7,675 nucleotides of DNA from Christensenellaceae bacterium (lineage in GTDB: Bacteria; Bacillota; Clostridia; Christensenellales; UBA1750), in contig JAITTC010000167.1 of the NCBI GenBank assembly GCA_031287285.1, positions 1 through 7,675 of the forward strand. The letters are read 5' to 3'. The notes beneath the pieces are model-generated. The model was not told the DNA's origin, searched no databases, and was given only the letters and a program-made list of their open reading frames with translations. Position 1 is the stretch's first letter; each line of letters opens with the position of its first letter. Made by a program: the position numbers and the translations under genes. Positions 1-7,324 of this stretch are shown piece after piece.

Positions 1-1
1 G

Positions 2-1852
2 CAGCTTGCCGAGGTTTTGGGGCTTGACTACGATGGCCTAATCGCGAAGCTGACCGACACGACGAAGGGCCAGCAGGTTTTGGCCAGGCAGATCAGCCTA
101 GAAAAGGCCGATGCTGTTCGAGCGATCAATTTTGGGGGCATCGCAATCAACGAAGACAGCGTTAGAGCCTACCCGCAGGGGAACTTTCTCACGCAGGTGC
201 TGGGCTTTACCGATATATCGGGCCAGGGGCAGGAAGGGCTTGAAAAAAGCCTGAATAAGTACCTGGCGGGCACCAATGGGCGCATCGTTTCGCAGGTGGA
301 CGCCGAAAACCGCCAGATGAGCGCCGGGGCCGACGAATACATCGAGCCGGAGGACGGTTACACGGTCAAGCTGACCATCGATTACGTCATTCAGTCCATC
401 GCCGAAAAGGCCGCGGAGCGCGCCCTGCGCGAAAACGGCGCCAAGGGCGTGGAGGTGGTGGTGATGGACCCGAGGACCGGCGAAATCCTGGCCATGACCA
501 ACAAGCCGGACTTTGACCTGAACTCCCCGCCCAGAGACGACTTAAGCGCGCTTTCAAAGCTCATGCGCAACTCCACCGTGGTGGATGCTTACGAGCCTGG
601 CTCCACCTTTAAGATCCTCACCACGGCCCTCGCGCTCAACGAGGGCGTTGCGAACCTGAACTCGGGCTTCAACTGCTCGGGCTATGTGATGGTGGATGGC
701 GACAAGATCAAGTGCTGGCGCTCCGGCAACCCGCATGGGCATCAAAACCTGCAGGAGGCCGTAAATAACTCCTGCAATCCGGCCTTCATCGAGCTCGCCC
801 TGCGCCTTGGCATCGAGCGCTTCTATAAGGGATTGGATTCCTTCGGCATCGGAAGGGATCTTGGGGTAGACATGCCGGGAGCGTCCTCAGGGCAGATGAT
901 CCCGATCAAGTACGTTAAAAACGTCGATCTGGCCCGCGTGGGCTTTGGGCAGAGCGTGGCGGTCTCGCCAATCCAGCTGCTCACGGCGGCCAGCGCGGCC
1001 ATCAACGGCGGCAAGCTGATGAAGCCGCATATCGTCAAGGAAATGCTCGACAGCGAAGGGATGAGCGTGGTCAGCTACGCGCCGGAGCAGGTCGGCCAGC
1101 CCATTTCTGAGGATACTTCAGCCATCATGCGGAAGCTTTTGGAGGGCGCCGTGACCGACGGCGGCGGGCGCAACGCCTACATTCCGGGCTACCGCGTCGG
1201 CGGCAAGACGGGGACCGCGCAAAAGTACGTCAACGGCAAGGTTTCAAGCGATGTTCATATCTGCTCGTTCCTGGGCTTCGCCCCTATGGATAATCCGCAG
1301 ATAGCCGTGCTCTTCATCGTGGATGAGCCAAGCGCCAGGCCGGACTTCGGCTCGACCGTGGCCGCGCCCTTTGCCAAGGATCTGCTGAGCGAAGCGCTCA
1401 AGCATTTGGGAATTCAGCCGAAGTATAAGGATGGCGAGAAGGACCTGGTCGGCAAGACCACCACCGTGCCCAATGTGGTCGGCGAGAATATCAGCGCGGC
1501 GAGCGCCGCGCTCTCGGAAGCTGGGCTCAAGGCCATGACGGATGGGATTGGCAGCGCGATCGTCGAGCAGCTGCCCGCAGCAGGGGCCGAGGTGCCCGAG
1601 GGTTCCCTGGTCGTGCTCTATACTGAAAAGTTGGGCGCAGACGAGCCGGAAACCGAGGGCTGGGTCGAGGTGCCCAATCTCAAGGGGCTTTCGATGATCC
1701 AAGCCAATCGGCTGCTGCGGGATCTTGGGCTCACGATGAAGATCGAAGGCTCGGGATTGGCGGTTTCGCAGGAACCGCGGGCCGGCACGCGGGTCGATCC
1801 GAACATCAACCCGGCCGAAAAAGAGGTCAAGGTGCGCTTTGAGAAGCCTTAA
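2..1852 (+). CDS. spoVD: Class B penicillin-binding protein (SpoVD/FtsI-type transpeptidase), 5' end cut by window
   Basis: D,D-transpeptidase that crosslinks peptidoglycan stem peptides outside the membrane, normally as the partner of a SEDS glycosyltransferase. The frame is open from position 2, so the true start, and with it the membrane anchor and early pedestal domain, lies upstream; a TTG at 17 is only an in-frame codon. 616 residues are visible. Numbered from position 2, a class B pedestal segment (AYPQGNFLTQVLGF, then GLEKSLNKYLAGTNGR) precedes the transpeptidase domain. All three active-site motifs are intact: STFK (S201, nt 602-613), SCN (S257, nt 770-778) and KTGT (K402, nt 1205-1216). 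Two C-terminal PASTA repeats start near residues 489 (VPNVVGEN) and 557 (VPNLKGLS). Cys238 and Cys258 match the spacing of the redox Cys pair of Bacillus SpoVD. The partner gene ftsW/spoVE lies downstream. SpoVD versus a vegetative FtsI/PBP2B role cannot be decided here; the family assignment is very secure. Confidence 0.95.
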   Translation, partial: QLAEVLGLDYDGLIAKLTDTTKGQQVLARQISLEKADAVRAINFGGIAINEDSVRAYPQGNFLTQVLGFTDISGQGQEGLEKSLNKYLAGTNGRIVSQVDAENRQMSAGADEYIEPEDGYTVKLTIDYVIQSIAEKAAERALRENGAKGVEVVVMDPRTGEILAMTNKPDFDLNSPPRDDLSALSKLMRNSTVVDAYEPGSTFKILTTALALNEGVANLNSGFNCSGYVMVDGDKIKCWRSGNPHGHQNLQEAVNNSCNPAFIELALRLGIERFYKGLDSFGIGRDLGVDMPGASSGQMIPIKYVKNVDLARVGFGQSVAVSPIQLLTAASAAINGGKLMKPHIVKEMLDSEGMSVVSYAPEQVGQPISEDTSAIMRKLLEGAVTDGGGRNAYIPGYRVGGKTGTAQKYVNGKVSSDVHICSFLGFAPMDNPQIAVLFIVDEPSARPDFGSTVAAPFAKDLLSEALKHLGIQPKYKDGEKDLVGKTTTVPNVVGENISAASAALSEAGLKAMTDGIGSAIVEQLPAAGAEVPEGSLVVLYTEKLGADEPETEGWVEVPNLKGLSMIQANRLLRDLGLTMKIEGSGLAVSQEPRAGTRVDPNINPAEKEVKVRFEKP

Positions 1853-1869
1853 GAGATAAGAGCAGTTTT

Positions 1870-1876
1870 AGGAGGA
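1870..1876 (+). promoter_or_regulatory. Ribosome binding site of murE
   Basis: AGGAGGA lies 7 nt before the GTG at 1884. It fixes a GTG start for murE: the nearby ATG (1877) and TTG (1882) are in other frames. Confidence 0.8.
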
Positions 1877-1883
1877 ATGGGTT

Positions 1884-3344
1884 GTGGATTTAAAGAAGAT
1901 GATGGCGGAGGTCCCCGGCATAGAGGCGTTTTACGGGGATGATGCGGTCGAGATCACGGGCCTGAGCTACGACTCGCGCAAGGCCCGCAAGGGTTTTTTG
2001 CACTTTTGCTTGCCGGGCCAGAGGGCTGACGGGCATGATTTTGCCGCCCAGGCCGCGCAAAGCGGCGCGGCCGCGCTGGTGGTCGAAAGAAAGCTGCCCG
2101 TCGAGCTGCCTCAGGTGCTGGTGAAGGACGCGCGCAAGGCCATGTCTTACTTTGCGCAGAGCTTTTACGGCCACCCGGCCAAGGATATGATCTGCGTGGG
2201 CATCACCGGCACGAAGGGCAAGACGACGAGCTCCTACCTGATCGCCTCCATCGCAAAGGAAGCGGGGCACAAGGTGGGCCTGGTGGGCACGGTGGTCACG
2301 CGCATCGGCGAAGAGGAGGAGGAGGCAAGCCTCACCACCCCGGAATCCATCGAGCTGCAGGGCCTGCTCGCCAAGATGCGCGACGCCGGCTGCAGCTTCT
2401 TCGTCATGGAGGTTTCCGCCCATGCGCTGGCGCAGGAGCGGCTGGCCGGCATGGTCTTTGACGCGGGCCTTTTTACGAACCTCAGCCAAGACCATCTCGA
2501 CTACTTCCACACCATGGAAAACTATAAGCTCGCCAAGAAGCGCTTCTTCGGCGCGGAATATATCAAGCGCGCCATCGTGAACCTCGACGATGACGCAGGG
2601 GCCGAGATGACCGACGGGCGAATCCCCGTGGCGGGCTTTGCCGTGGCCAAGCGCGCGCGCGCCCAGGCCTGCGCGGAAGACATTGAAATTCAAGAAAACG
2701 GGGTTTCCTACACCCTTCGCTATCGAAGTTTGGCGGCCGAGATCCGCATGCGCTTTTCGGGCATCTTCAACGTCTATAATTCCCTTGGCGCGGCGGTGAC
2801 CTGCTTAGAGCTCGGCATGCCGATGTCCGCCGTGCGGCGCGGCATCGAGGCCGTGGCCGTGGTGCCGGGACGCATCGAACCCCTGCAGACCAACACGCCC
2901 TATCGCGTCATCCTGGACTATGCCCATTCCCCGGCGGCGCTCGAGAACATCCTCAATACCATCCGGCAGTTTACGCAGGGGCGGCTTATCTGCGTTTTTG
3001 GCTGCGGCGGCGGGCGCGATAAAGAGAAAAGGCCGCTGATGGGCGGCATTTCGGGGCGGCTGGCCGATTATTCGATCTTAACTTCAGATAATCCGCGCTA
3101 CGAAGACCCGGCAGAGATTTTGGATTCCATCGAGGAAGGCATTGCCCCGACCGGCGGGCCCTACAAGGTGATTGAAAACCGCCGCGAGGCGATTTCAGAG
3201 GCCCTTAAAATGGGCAAAAAGGGCGATATCATCGTCTTGGCGGGCAAGGGCCACGAAACCTACCAAGAGGTCGCGGGCGTCAAGCGCCCCTTCGACGAAA
3301 AGCAGGTCGTGGCGGAGCTTTTAAGTGAGATGGGCCTGGATTAG
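1884..3344 (+). CDS. murE: UDP-N-acetylmuramoyl-tripeptide synthetase MurE (meso-DAP type)
   Basis: Cytoplasmic ATP-dependent ligase adding the third residue of the stem peptide to UDP-MurNAc-L-Ala-D-Glu. The protein has 486 residues, normal for MurE, starting at GTG 1884 behind a strong ribosome binding site. Three Mur-ligase domains are visible. The N-terminal UDP-binding domain includes SYDSRKARKG. The central ATPase has GITGTKGKTT (residues 106-115), TTPESIELQGLL, EVSAHAL and DHLDYFHTMENYKLAKKRF, where K218 matches the carbamylated lysine. The C-terminal domain has DYAHSPAALENIL, FGCGGGRDKEKRP, DNPR (residues 402-405, nt 3087-3098) and GKGHETYQ. DNPR is the established signature of meso-diaminopimelate-adding MurE, whereas L-Lys enzymes differ there, so the inferred substrate is meso-DAP. 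It lies 31 nt after the PBP gene and 59 nt before mraY. murF does not follow it directly. No key residue appears to be missing. Confidence 0.97.
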   Translation: MDLKKMMAEVPGIEAFYGDDAVEITGLSYDSRKARKGFLHFCLPGQRADGHDFAAQAAQSGAAALVVERKLPVELPQVLVKDARKAMSYFAQSFYGHPAKDMICVGITGTKGKTTSSYLIASIAKEAGHKVGLVGTVVTRIGEEEEEASLTTPESIELQGLLAKMRDAGCSFFVMEVSAHALAQERLAGMVFDAGLFTNLSQDHLDYFHTMENYKLAKKRFFGAEYIKRAIVNLDDDAGAEMTDGRIPVAGFAVAKRARAQACAEDIEIQENGVSYTLRYRSLAAEIRMRFSGIFNVYNSLGAAVTCLELGMPMSAVRRGIEAVAVVPGRIEPLQTNTPYRVILDYAHSPAALENILNTIRQFTQGRLICVFGCGGGRDKEKRPLMGGISGRLADYSILTSDNPRYEDPAEILDSIEEGIAPTGGPYKVIENRREAISEALKMGKKGDIIVLAGKGHETYQEVAGVKRPFDEKQVVAELLSEMGLD

Positions 3345-3388
3345 AAGGCAAAAGGGTAAAAAAAGACGATGTCCACCGAAGAGAATGG

Positions 3389-3392
3389 GGAG
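3389..3392 (+). promoter_or_regulatory. Probable ribosome binding site of mraY
   Basis: GGAG at the end of GGGGAG (3387-3392) lies 11 nt before ATG 3404. It directly abuts or overlaps the alternative GTG at 3392, so it cannot serve that codon. This favours the ATG, although the spacing is slightly long. Confidence 0.5.
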
Positions 3393-3403
3393 TGCCTGAC
3401 GAC

Positions 3404-4393
3404 ATGCGAAGTTCGCTCTTTACGCTGATTCTATCCTTCCTGTGCATGATGGCCCTAGGGCCTGCGATCATCCCGCTGCTGCAAAAACTGAAATTCGGCC
3501 AGACCGAGGCCAGTTTTGGCCCTAAAACCCACGCTGCCAAGCAGGGGACCTTGACCATGGGCGGCATCTTGATGGCCATCGCCTTCACGGTTTCGGCCAT
3601 CGCCTTTGCCCCTGCCGATACCCGCTTTGGCGCGATGCTGCATCTTATCCTCTTTACCCTTGGCTTTACGGTCATCGGCTTCATCGATGATTACATCAAG
3701 GTCTGCTTGAAGCGAAATTTAGGGCTTCGCGCCTGGCAGAAGATCGTGCTGCAGTTCGGGCTTTCGTTTGGCATGGCGCTGTATTGCTACCTGAACGAAA
3801 ACATCGGCTCGACCCTGATCGTGCCCTTCGTGAACATCGAATGGGATCTGGGGCTTTTCTACATCCCCTTCGCGATGTTCGTGATCATCGCCGTGGTGAA
3901 TTCGGCGAACTTGACCGACGGCGTGGACGGCCTTTGCGCCTCGGTCACCACGGTCACGATGGTGACCTTCCTGCTGATCGCCCTCTTCATGAAGGATACG
4001 GCTGGCGACACCGGCCTGGCAGACAGCGCGATGGTCTTTTCGGCCGCGATGGCGGGGGCCTGCCTGGGTTTCCTTCGCTATAACGCATACCCCGCGCGCA
4101 TCTTCATGGGCGATGTGGGATCCTTCCTCCTTGGCGGGGCCGTGGTGGCCGCGGCGCTCGCGATGAGGCTCTCGCTGCTGCTGCCGATGGTGGCGGTCAT
4201 GTACGTGGCCTCCTCTTTGTCTGATATCATCCAGATCGGCTCGATTAAACTAAGGCACAAGAAGGTCTTTCGCATGGCGCCGCTGCATCACCATTTTGAG
4301 CTTGGCGGCATGTCGGAAACCCGGGTGGTGGCGATGTACACCGCGGTAACGGTGCTCTGCTGCCTGCTGGCGCTGATTTCGCTTGGACTATAG
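3404..4393 (+). CDS. mraY: Phospho-N-acetylmuramoyl-pentapeptide-transferase MraY
   Basis: Integral membrane enzyme transferring phospho-MurNAc-pentapeptide from UDP to undecaprenyl phosphate, giving lipid I on the cytoplasmic face. I chose ATG 3404 (329 residues) because GGAG lies 11 nt upstream; an in-frame GTG at 3392 would add only four residues and has no usable ribosome binding site. About ten hydrophobic segments are visible, as usual for the family. Motifs in order: KFGQTEASFGPKTH and TMGGILM near the N-terminus; FIDDYIK with the acidic pair D95/D96; NLTDGVDGL with D172 and D175; FMGDVGSF with D237; and APLHHHFELGG with H295-H297. These are the conserved Mg2+ and substrate residues of MraY, and none is altered. 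murE lies 59 nt upstream and murD 38 nt downstream, the order also seen in Bacillus, where murF is elsewhere. Confidence 0.97.
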   Translation: MRSSLFTLILSFLCMMALGPAIIPLLQKLKFGQTEASFGPKTHAAKQGTLTMGGILMAIAFTVSAIAFAPADTRFGAMLHLILFTLGFTVIGFIDDYIKVCLKRNLGLRAWQKIVLQFGLSFGMALYCYLNENIGSTLIVPFVNIEWDLGLFYIPFAMFVIIAVVNSANLTDGVDGLCASVTTVTMVTFLLIALFMKDTAGDTGLADSAMVFSAAMAGACLGFLRYNAYPARIFMGDVGSFLLGGAVVAAALAMRLSLLLPMVAVMYVASSLSDIIQIGSIKLRHKKVFRMAPLHHHFELGGMSETRVVAMYTAVTVLCCLLALISLGL

Positions 4394-4418
4394 CTTTTAC
4401 AAAGGCATTTTTAGATAT

Positions 4419-4425
4419 GGAGGGG
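4419..4425 (+). promoter_or_regulatory. Ribosome binding site that decides the murD start
   Basis: GGAGGGG lies 6 nt before ATG 4432. It overlaps the upstream in-frame ATG at 4417, so translation from 4417 would have to do without it. Confidence 0.75.
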
Positions 4426-4431
4426 CATGGC

Positions 4432-5799
4432 ATGGGCTGCAAGGGGCAAGGGGTGTTTGCGGGGAAGAGGGTGCTGGTCGCCGGGATGGCGCGCTCGGGC
4501 GTGGCCGCGGCCGCGCTGCTCAGCGGGATCGGCGCCAAGGTGACGATCTATGACCAAAAGGGCGAAGAAGAACTAGCGGAAGCGCTGAAACCGCTCGAAA
4601 AGCTGCCGATCGAGAAGGCCTTGGGCCGCGAGCCGGAGCTGCTCGGCTACGATTTGCTCGTGACGAGCCCGGGCATTCCGCTTAGTGCCCCCATCTTGAA
4701 AAATGCCGCGCAAAAGGGGCTGAAGGTCATCGGCGAGCTCGAATTGGCCAGCCGGCTTTGCTCCGCGCCCATCATCGCGGTGAGCGGCACGAACGGCAAG
4801 ACCACGACGGTCACGCTTCTTGGCGAGATCTTCAAAAACGCGGGGCGGCTGAGCTTTGTGGTGGGCAATGTGGGCCTGCCCTTCTCGCAGGAAGTGCCCA
4901 AAATCAGGCCTGAGGATATCGTGATCGCCGAGGTTTCCTCCTTCCAGCTCGAAACCGTCGAGAGCTTCCATCCGGAGATCTCGCTGCTTCTCAACATCAC
5001 CGAGGATCATCTCAACCGCCACGGCACGATGGAGGAATATATCCGCCTGAAGGCGCGTATCTTTGAAAACCAAAGCGGCGAAGACTGCGTCATCTTAAAC
5101 CTCGACGACCGATCCCTTCGCGGCCTCGCCCCCAAAGCCCGCTGCAAGGTCGCCTATTTCTCGCTCGAAAAGCCGGTGGAATATGGCTGCTTTTTGGAAG
5201 AAGGCTATGTGGCCTTCGCCGAAAAGGGGGAAGTGAAGCGCATCGTTATGGCGGATGAAATTCGCCTGCCCGGCAGGCATAATCTGCAAAACGCGCTCTG
5301 TGCCGCCGCCGCCGCGATGATCGCAGGCGTTCCCGCGCCGGTGATTCGGCATACGCTCAAGACCTTTGCCGGCGTGGAGCATCGCATCGAAATCGTGCGG
5401 ACGCTGAACGGCGTCACGTACATCAACGATTCAAAGGGCACGAATGTGGACGCCTCCATCATGGCGGTGCGCGCGATGAAGGCAGGCAGCGTGCTGATCG
5501 CGGGCGGCTACGATAAGCACACCGATTTTTTGCCCTTTGCGCAAGAAATCGCAAAGAGCAGGATCCATGCGGCGGTGCTGATCGGCGAAACCAGAGGGCA
5601 GATCGAAAGCGCGCTGAGGGAGGCAGGCTTTTTAGGCGTCCACGAGGCGAGCGGCTTTAAGGAGGCCGTCTTGCTGGCCGGGTCGCTCGCAAAACCCGGC
5701 GAAAACGTGCTGCTTTCGCCGGCCTGCGCCAGCTTTGACATGTTTAGGGATTATGAAGAGCGCGGGCGCGTCTTCAAAGAGATCGTAAACGCCCTATAA
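4432..5799 (+). CDS. murD: UDP-N-acetylmuramoyl-L-alanine--D-glutamate ligase MurD
   Basis: Cytoplasmic ATP-dependent ligase adding D-Glu to UDP-MurNAc-L-Ala, the step before MurE. I chose ATG 4432 (455 residues) because GGAGGGG stands 6 nt upstream; an in-frame ATG at 4417 would add five residues but lacks a good ribosome binding site. A Rossmann-like N-terminal domain opens with GKRVLVAGMARSGVAAA and includes TSPGIPLSAP. The ATPase domain has SGTNGKTT (residues 118-125, K123), EVSSFQLE, NITEDHLNRHGTMEEY and RLKARIFEN, with K207 at the position of the carbamylated lysine. The C-terminal domain has HRIE, INDSKGTNVDAS, AGGYDKH and SPACASFDMFRDYEERG. Length and motifs are typical. It lies between mraY and the SEDS gene; its stop is followed by a purine-rich 79 nt spacer. 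Confidence 0.97.
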   Translation: MGCKGQGVFAGKRVLVAGMARSGVAAAALLSGIGAKVTIYDQKGEEELAEALKPLEKLPIEKALGREPELLGYDLLVTSPGIPLSAPILKNAAQKGLKVIGELELASRLCSAPIIAVSGTNGKTTTVTLLGEIFKNAGRLSFVVGNVGLPFSQEVPKIRPEDIVIAEVSSFQLETVESFHPEISLLLNITEDHLNRHGTMEEYIRLKARIFENQSGEDCVILNLDDRSLRGLAPKARCKVAYFSLEKPVEYGCFLEEGYVAFAEKGEVKRIVMADEIRLPGRHNLQNALCAAAAAMIAGVPAPVIRHTLKTFAGVEHRIEIVRTLNGVTYINDSKGTNVDASIMAVRAMKAGSVLIAGGYDKHTDFLPFAQEIAKSRIHAAVLIGETRGQIESALREAGFLGVHEASGFKEAVLLAGSLAKPGENVLLSPACASFDMFRDYEERGRVFKEIVNAL

Positions 5800-5802
5800 A
5801 CG

Positions 5803-5870
5803 AGGTAAAAGGGGAAAGCAGCAGAAAGAAGCGAAAAGAAGCGAAAAAACAGAAAAAGGCGAAGGGGAGG
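5803..5870 (+). other. Purine-rich leader before the SEDS gene, with a 10-nt tandem repeat
   Basis: 61 of 68 bases are A or G on the + strand, much more skewed than the other spacers. AAAGAAGCGAAAA occurs at 5825-5837 and again at 5835-5847, a tandem repeat with a 10-nt period. The stretch ends in the ribosome binding site of the next gene. Such a leader would form little secondary structure in mRNA. A function is inferred only. Confidence 0.6.
5864..5870 (+). promoter_or_regulatory. Ribosome binding site of the SEDS gene
   Basis: GGGGAGG lies 8 nt before ATG 5879. It supports this early start, and therefore the long N-terminal extension of the protein. The later in-frame GTG at 6125 has only a weak GGAAGAG (6103-6109) about 15 nt upstream. 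Confidence 0.75.
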
Positions 5871-5878
5871 GCTGAACC

Positions 5879-7324
5879 ATGCCAAGCGGCGGGGCGCGCA
5901 GCGGGAACCGGAATGAGCGGCGGACTGGGAGGCCCAGCCCCTTTGGCATCTTGGACTCCTCGAGGGAGCGAAGCCGCAGCGAGCGCGTGGAGGACTCCAT
6001 TCGCGCGCGGAAGGGCTTTGCCAGCGAAACCTTCACGCCCTTGAGCGGGGTGCGCAGGCCCGTGGTAAGAGGCGACTACGGCGAAGAAAAAAGGCGGCAG
6101 CCGGAAGAGAAGATCCGGCTCTTCGTGTTTGGGCAGGGTCTTAGCTTTGACTATGGCGTGTTGATTTTGACCTTCATCCTGATGGTCGTGGGGCTGCTTA
6201 TGGTGCTCTCGGCCTCGAGCTACGAGGGCATCGTGCGCTCGTCGGACTCGCTTGCCGAGTTCCGCAACCAGGCGCTTTGGGCGGCCATCGGCTTTTCGCT
6301 CATGCTGCTTCTCATGAATATCGACTACCGGGTGCTGAAGAAGACCTGGGTCGTGGGCACCGGCGTGGGCGTTACCCTGCTCATGCTGGTGGCCGTCGTC
6401 GCGCTGCCCAAGGTGGTCAGCGGCCCGCCGATTTGGAGCCCCTATGTCAATTATTCGCATCGCTGGCTGCGCGTGGGCACGTCGACTGCCTTCTTGTCGG
6501 TTCAGCCCTCTGAAATCGCCAAGATCACGCTGATCCTCTTCCTTTCTTGGTTTTTCGATAGGCGGGCTGGTCACATGAAGAGCCTGACAAAGACCATTAT
6601 TCCGGCGCTCGCCGTCGCCGGCAGCTATGCCGGGCTGATTTTATTGCAGCCGAACCTTTCTACCCTTGGGGCGATTTTAATCGTGACGCTTTTGATGATG
6701 TATGTGGCCGGCAGCAGCTGGTGGGTGAATACCGGGCTGATCGCCGCAGGCGTTGGATTCATCGTAACCGTGCTGCAGTTCATGCCGGATAGGCTCAAGC
6801 GCTACACCTCCTTCCGCGACCCATGGGCGGTGGCGCAGGGAGACGGCTGGCAGCTGATCCAGTCTTATTTCGCGCTGGCCAACGGCCGCTGGGCAGGCAC
6901 GGGCATCGGGATGTCGCGCCAAAAGCTGCTGTTTTTGCCCTATTCCTCCTCGGATTTTATCTTCGCAATCGTCGGGGAAGAGCTCGGCTTCATCGGGGCT
7001 TCGGTGATCCTCATCGGCTTCATGCTGCTGATCTTCTTCGGCATCCGGGTGGCGCTGAACGCGCAGGACCGCTTCGGCTGCTACCTGGCCTCGGGCACCA
7101 CGATGATGCTCGCCGTGCAGGTGGTGATCAACATACTGGTCGTCACCGGTTGGATGCCAACCACCGGCCTGCCGCTGCCCTTCTTTACCGCGGGCGGAAC
7201 CACGCTGATGATCTTCCTATGCTCGATGGGTCTGCTTTTATCGGTTTCCAGGCGAAAAAATGCCTTCGTGCGCAAGCTGGGGTTTGGTTCCGCCAGGCAA
7301 AGCGGCCTGAAATCGGCGCTGTAA
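5879..7324 (+). CDS. ftsW: FtsW/SpoVE-type SEDS protein with N-terminal extension and atypical catalytic motif
   Basis: SEDS family membrane protein, normally the glycosyltransferase that polymerises lipid II together with a class B PBP, here probably the PBP encoded at 2-1852. It has 481 residues. The first 90 or so are hydrophilic and Arg-rich (17 Arg in 87), an unusual addition, since family members usually begin shortly before the first membrane segment. About ten hydrophobic segments follow from roughly residue 93. Family marks include SHRWLRVG, VQPSEIAKI, LQPNLSTLG (Q257), GIGMSRQK, DFIFAIVGEELGFIGA, VVTGWMPTTGLPLPF and a basic tail. Deviations: the region normally of the form DPWEDPxGxGYQ reads DPWAVAQGDGWQ, with V318 where the catalytic Asp is expected; LPE is LPY (Y355); SYGG is TAGG (A438). 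ATG 5879 is supported by GGGGAGG 8 nt upstream. FtsW and SpoVE cannot be separated by sequence alone. The family is certain, but normal polymerase activity is doubtful. Confidence 0.93.
   Translation: MPSGGARSGNRNERRTGRPSPFGILDSSRERSRSERVEDSIRARKGFASETFTPLSGVRRPVVRGDYGEEKRRQPEEKIRLFVFGQGLSFDYGVLILTFILMVVGLLMVLSASSYEGIVRSSDSLAEFRNQALWAAIGFSLMLLLMNIDYRVLKKTWVVGTGVGVTLLMLVAVVALPKVVSGPPIWSPYVNYSHRWLRVGTSTAFLSVQPSEIAKITLILFLSWFFDRRAGHMKSLTKTIIPALAVAGSYAGLILLQPNLSTLGAILIVTLLMMYVAGSSWWVNTGLIAAGVGFIVTVLQFMPDRLKRYTSFRDPWAVAQGDGWQLIQSYFALANGRWAGTGIGMSRQKLLFLPYSSSDFIFAIVGEELGFIGASVILIGFMLLIFFGIRVALNAQDRFGCYLASGTTMMLAVQVVINILVVTGWMPTTGLPLPFFTAGGTTLMIFLCSMGLLLSVSRRKNAFVRKLGFGSARQSGLKSAL

Noticed and set aside
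2651..2662. Twelve-base alternating GC run as a Z-DNA or repeat element
   Set aside because: It is short, lies inside murE and encodes an ordinary Arg-Ala stretch, as expected in GC-rich coding sequence.
1890..2693. Antisense open frame of 267 codons opposite murE
   Set aside because: It lies wholly opposite a well-supported murE. Its His/Arg/Leu-rich product matches no family I recognise and is the usual by-product of high GC content at third codon positions.
3392..3394. GTG as the mraY start
   Set aside because: It is in frame, but the only good ribosome binding sequence touches it directly; ATG 3404 has better spacing. It remains a minor alternative.
5774..6574. Antisense open frame of 266 codons opposite the SEDS gene
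   Set aside because: It is an antisense shadow. Its Phe-rich and low-complexity end simply reflects the purine-rich leader read on the other strand, and no domain or ribosome binding site supports it.
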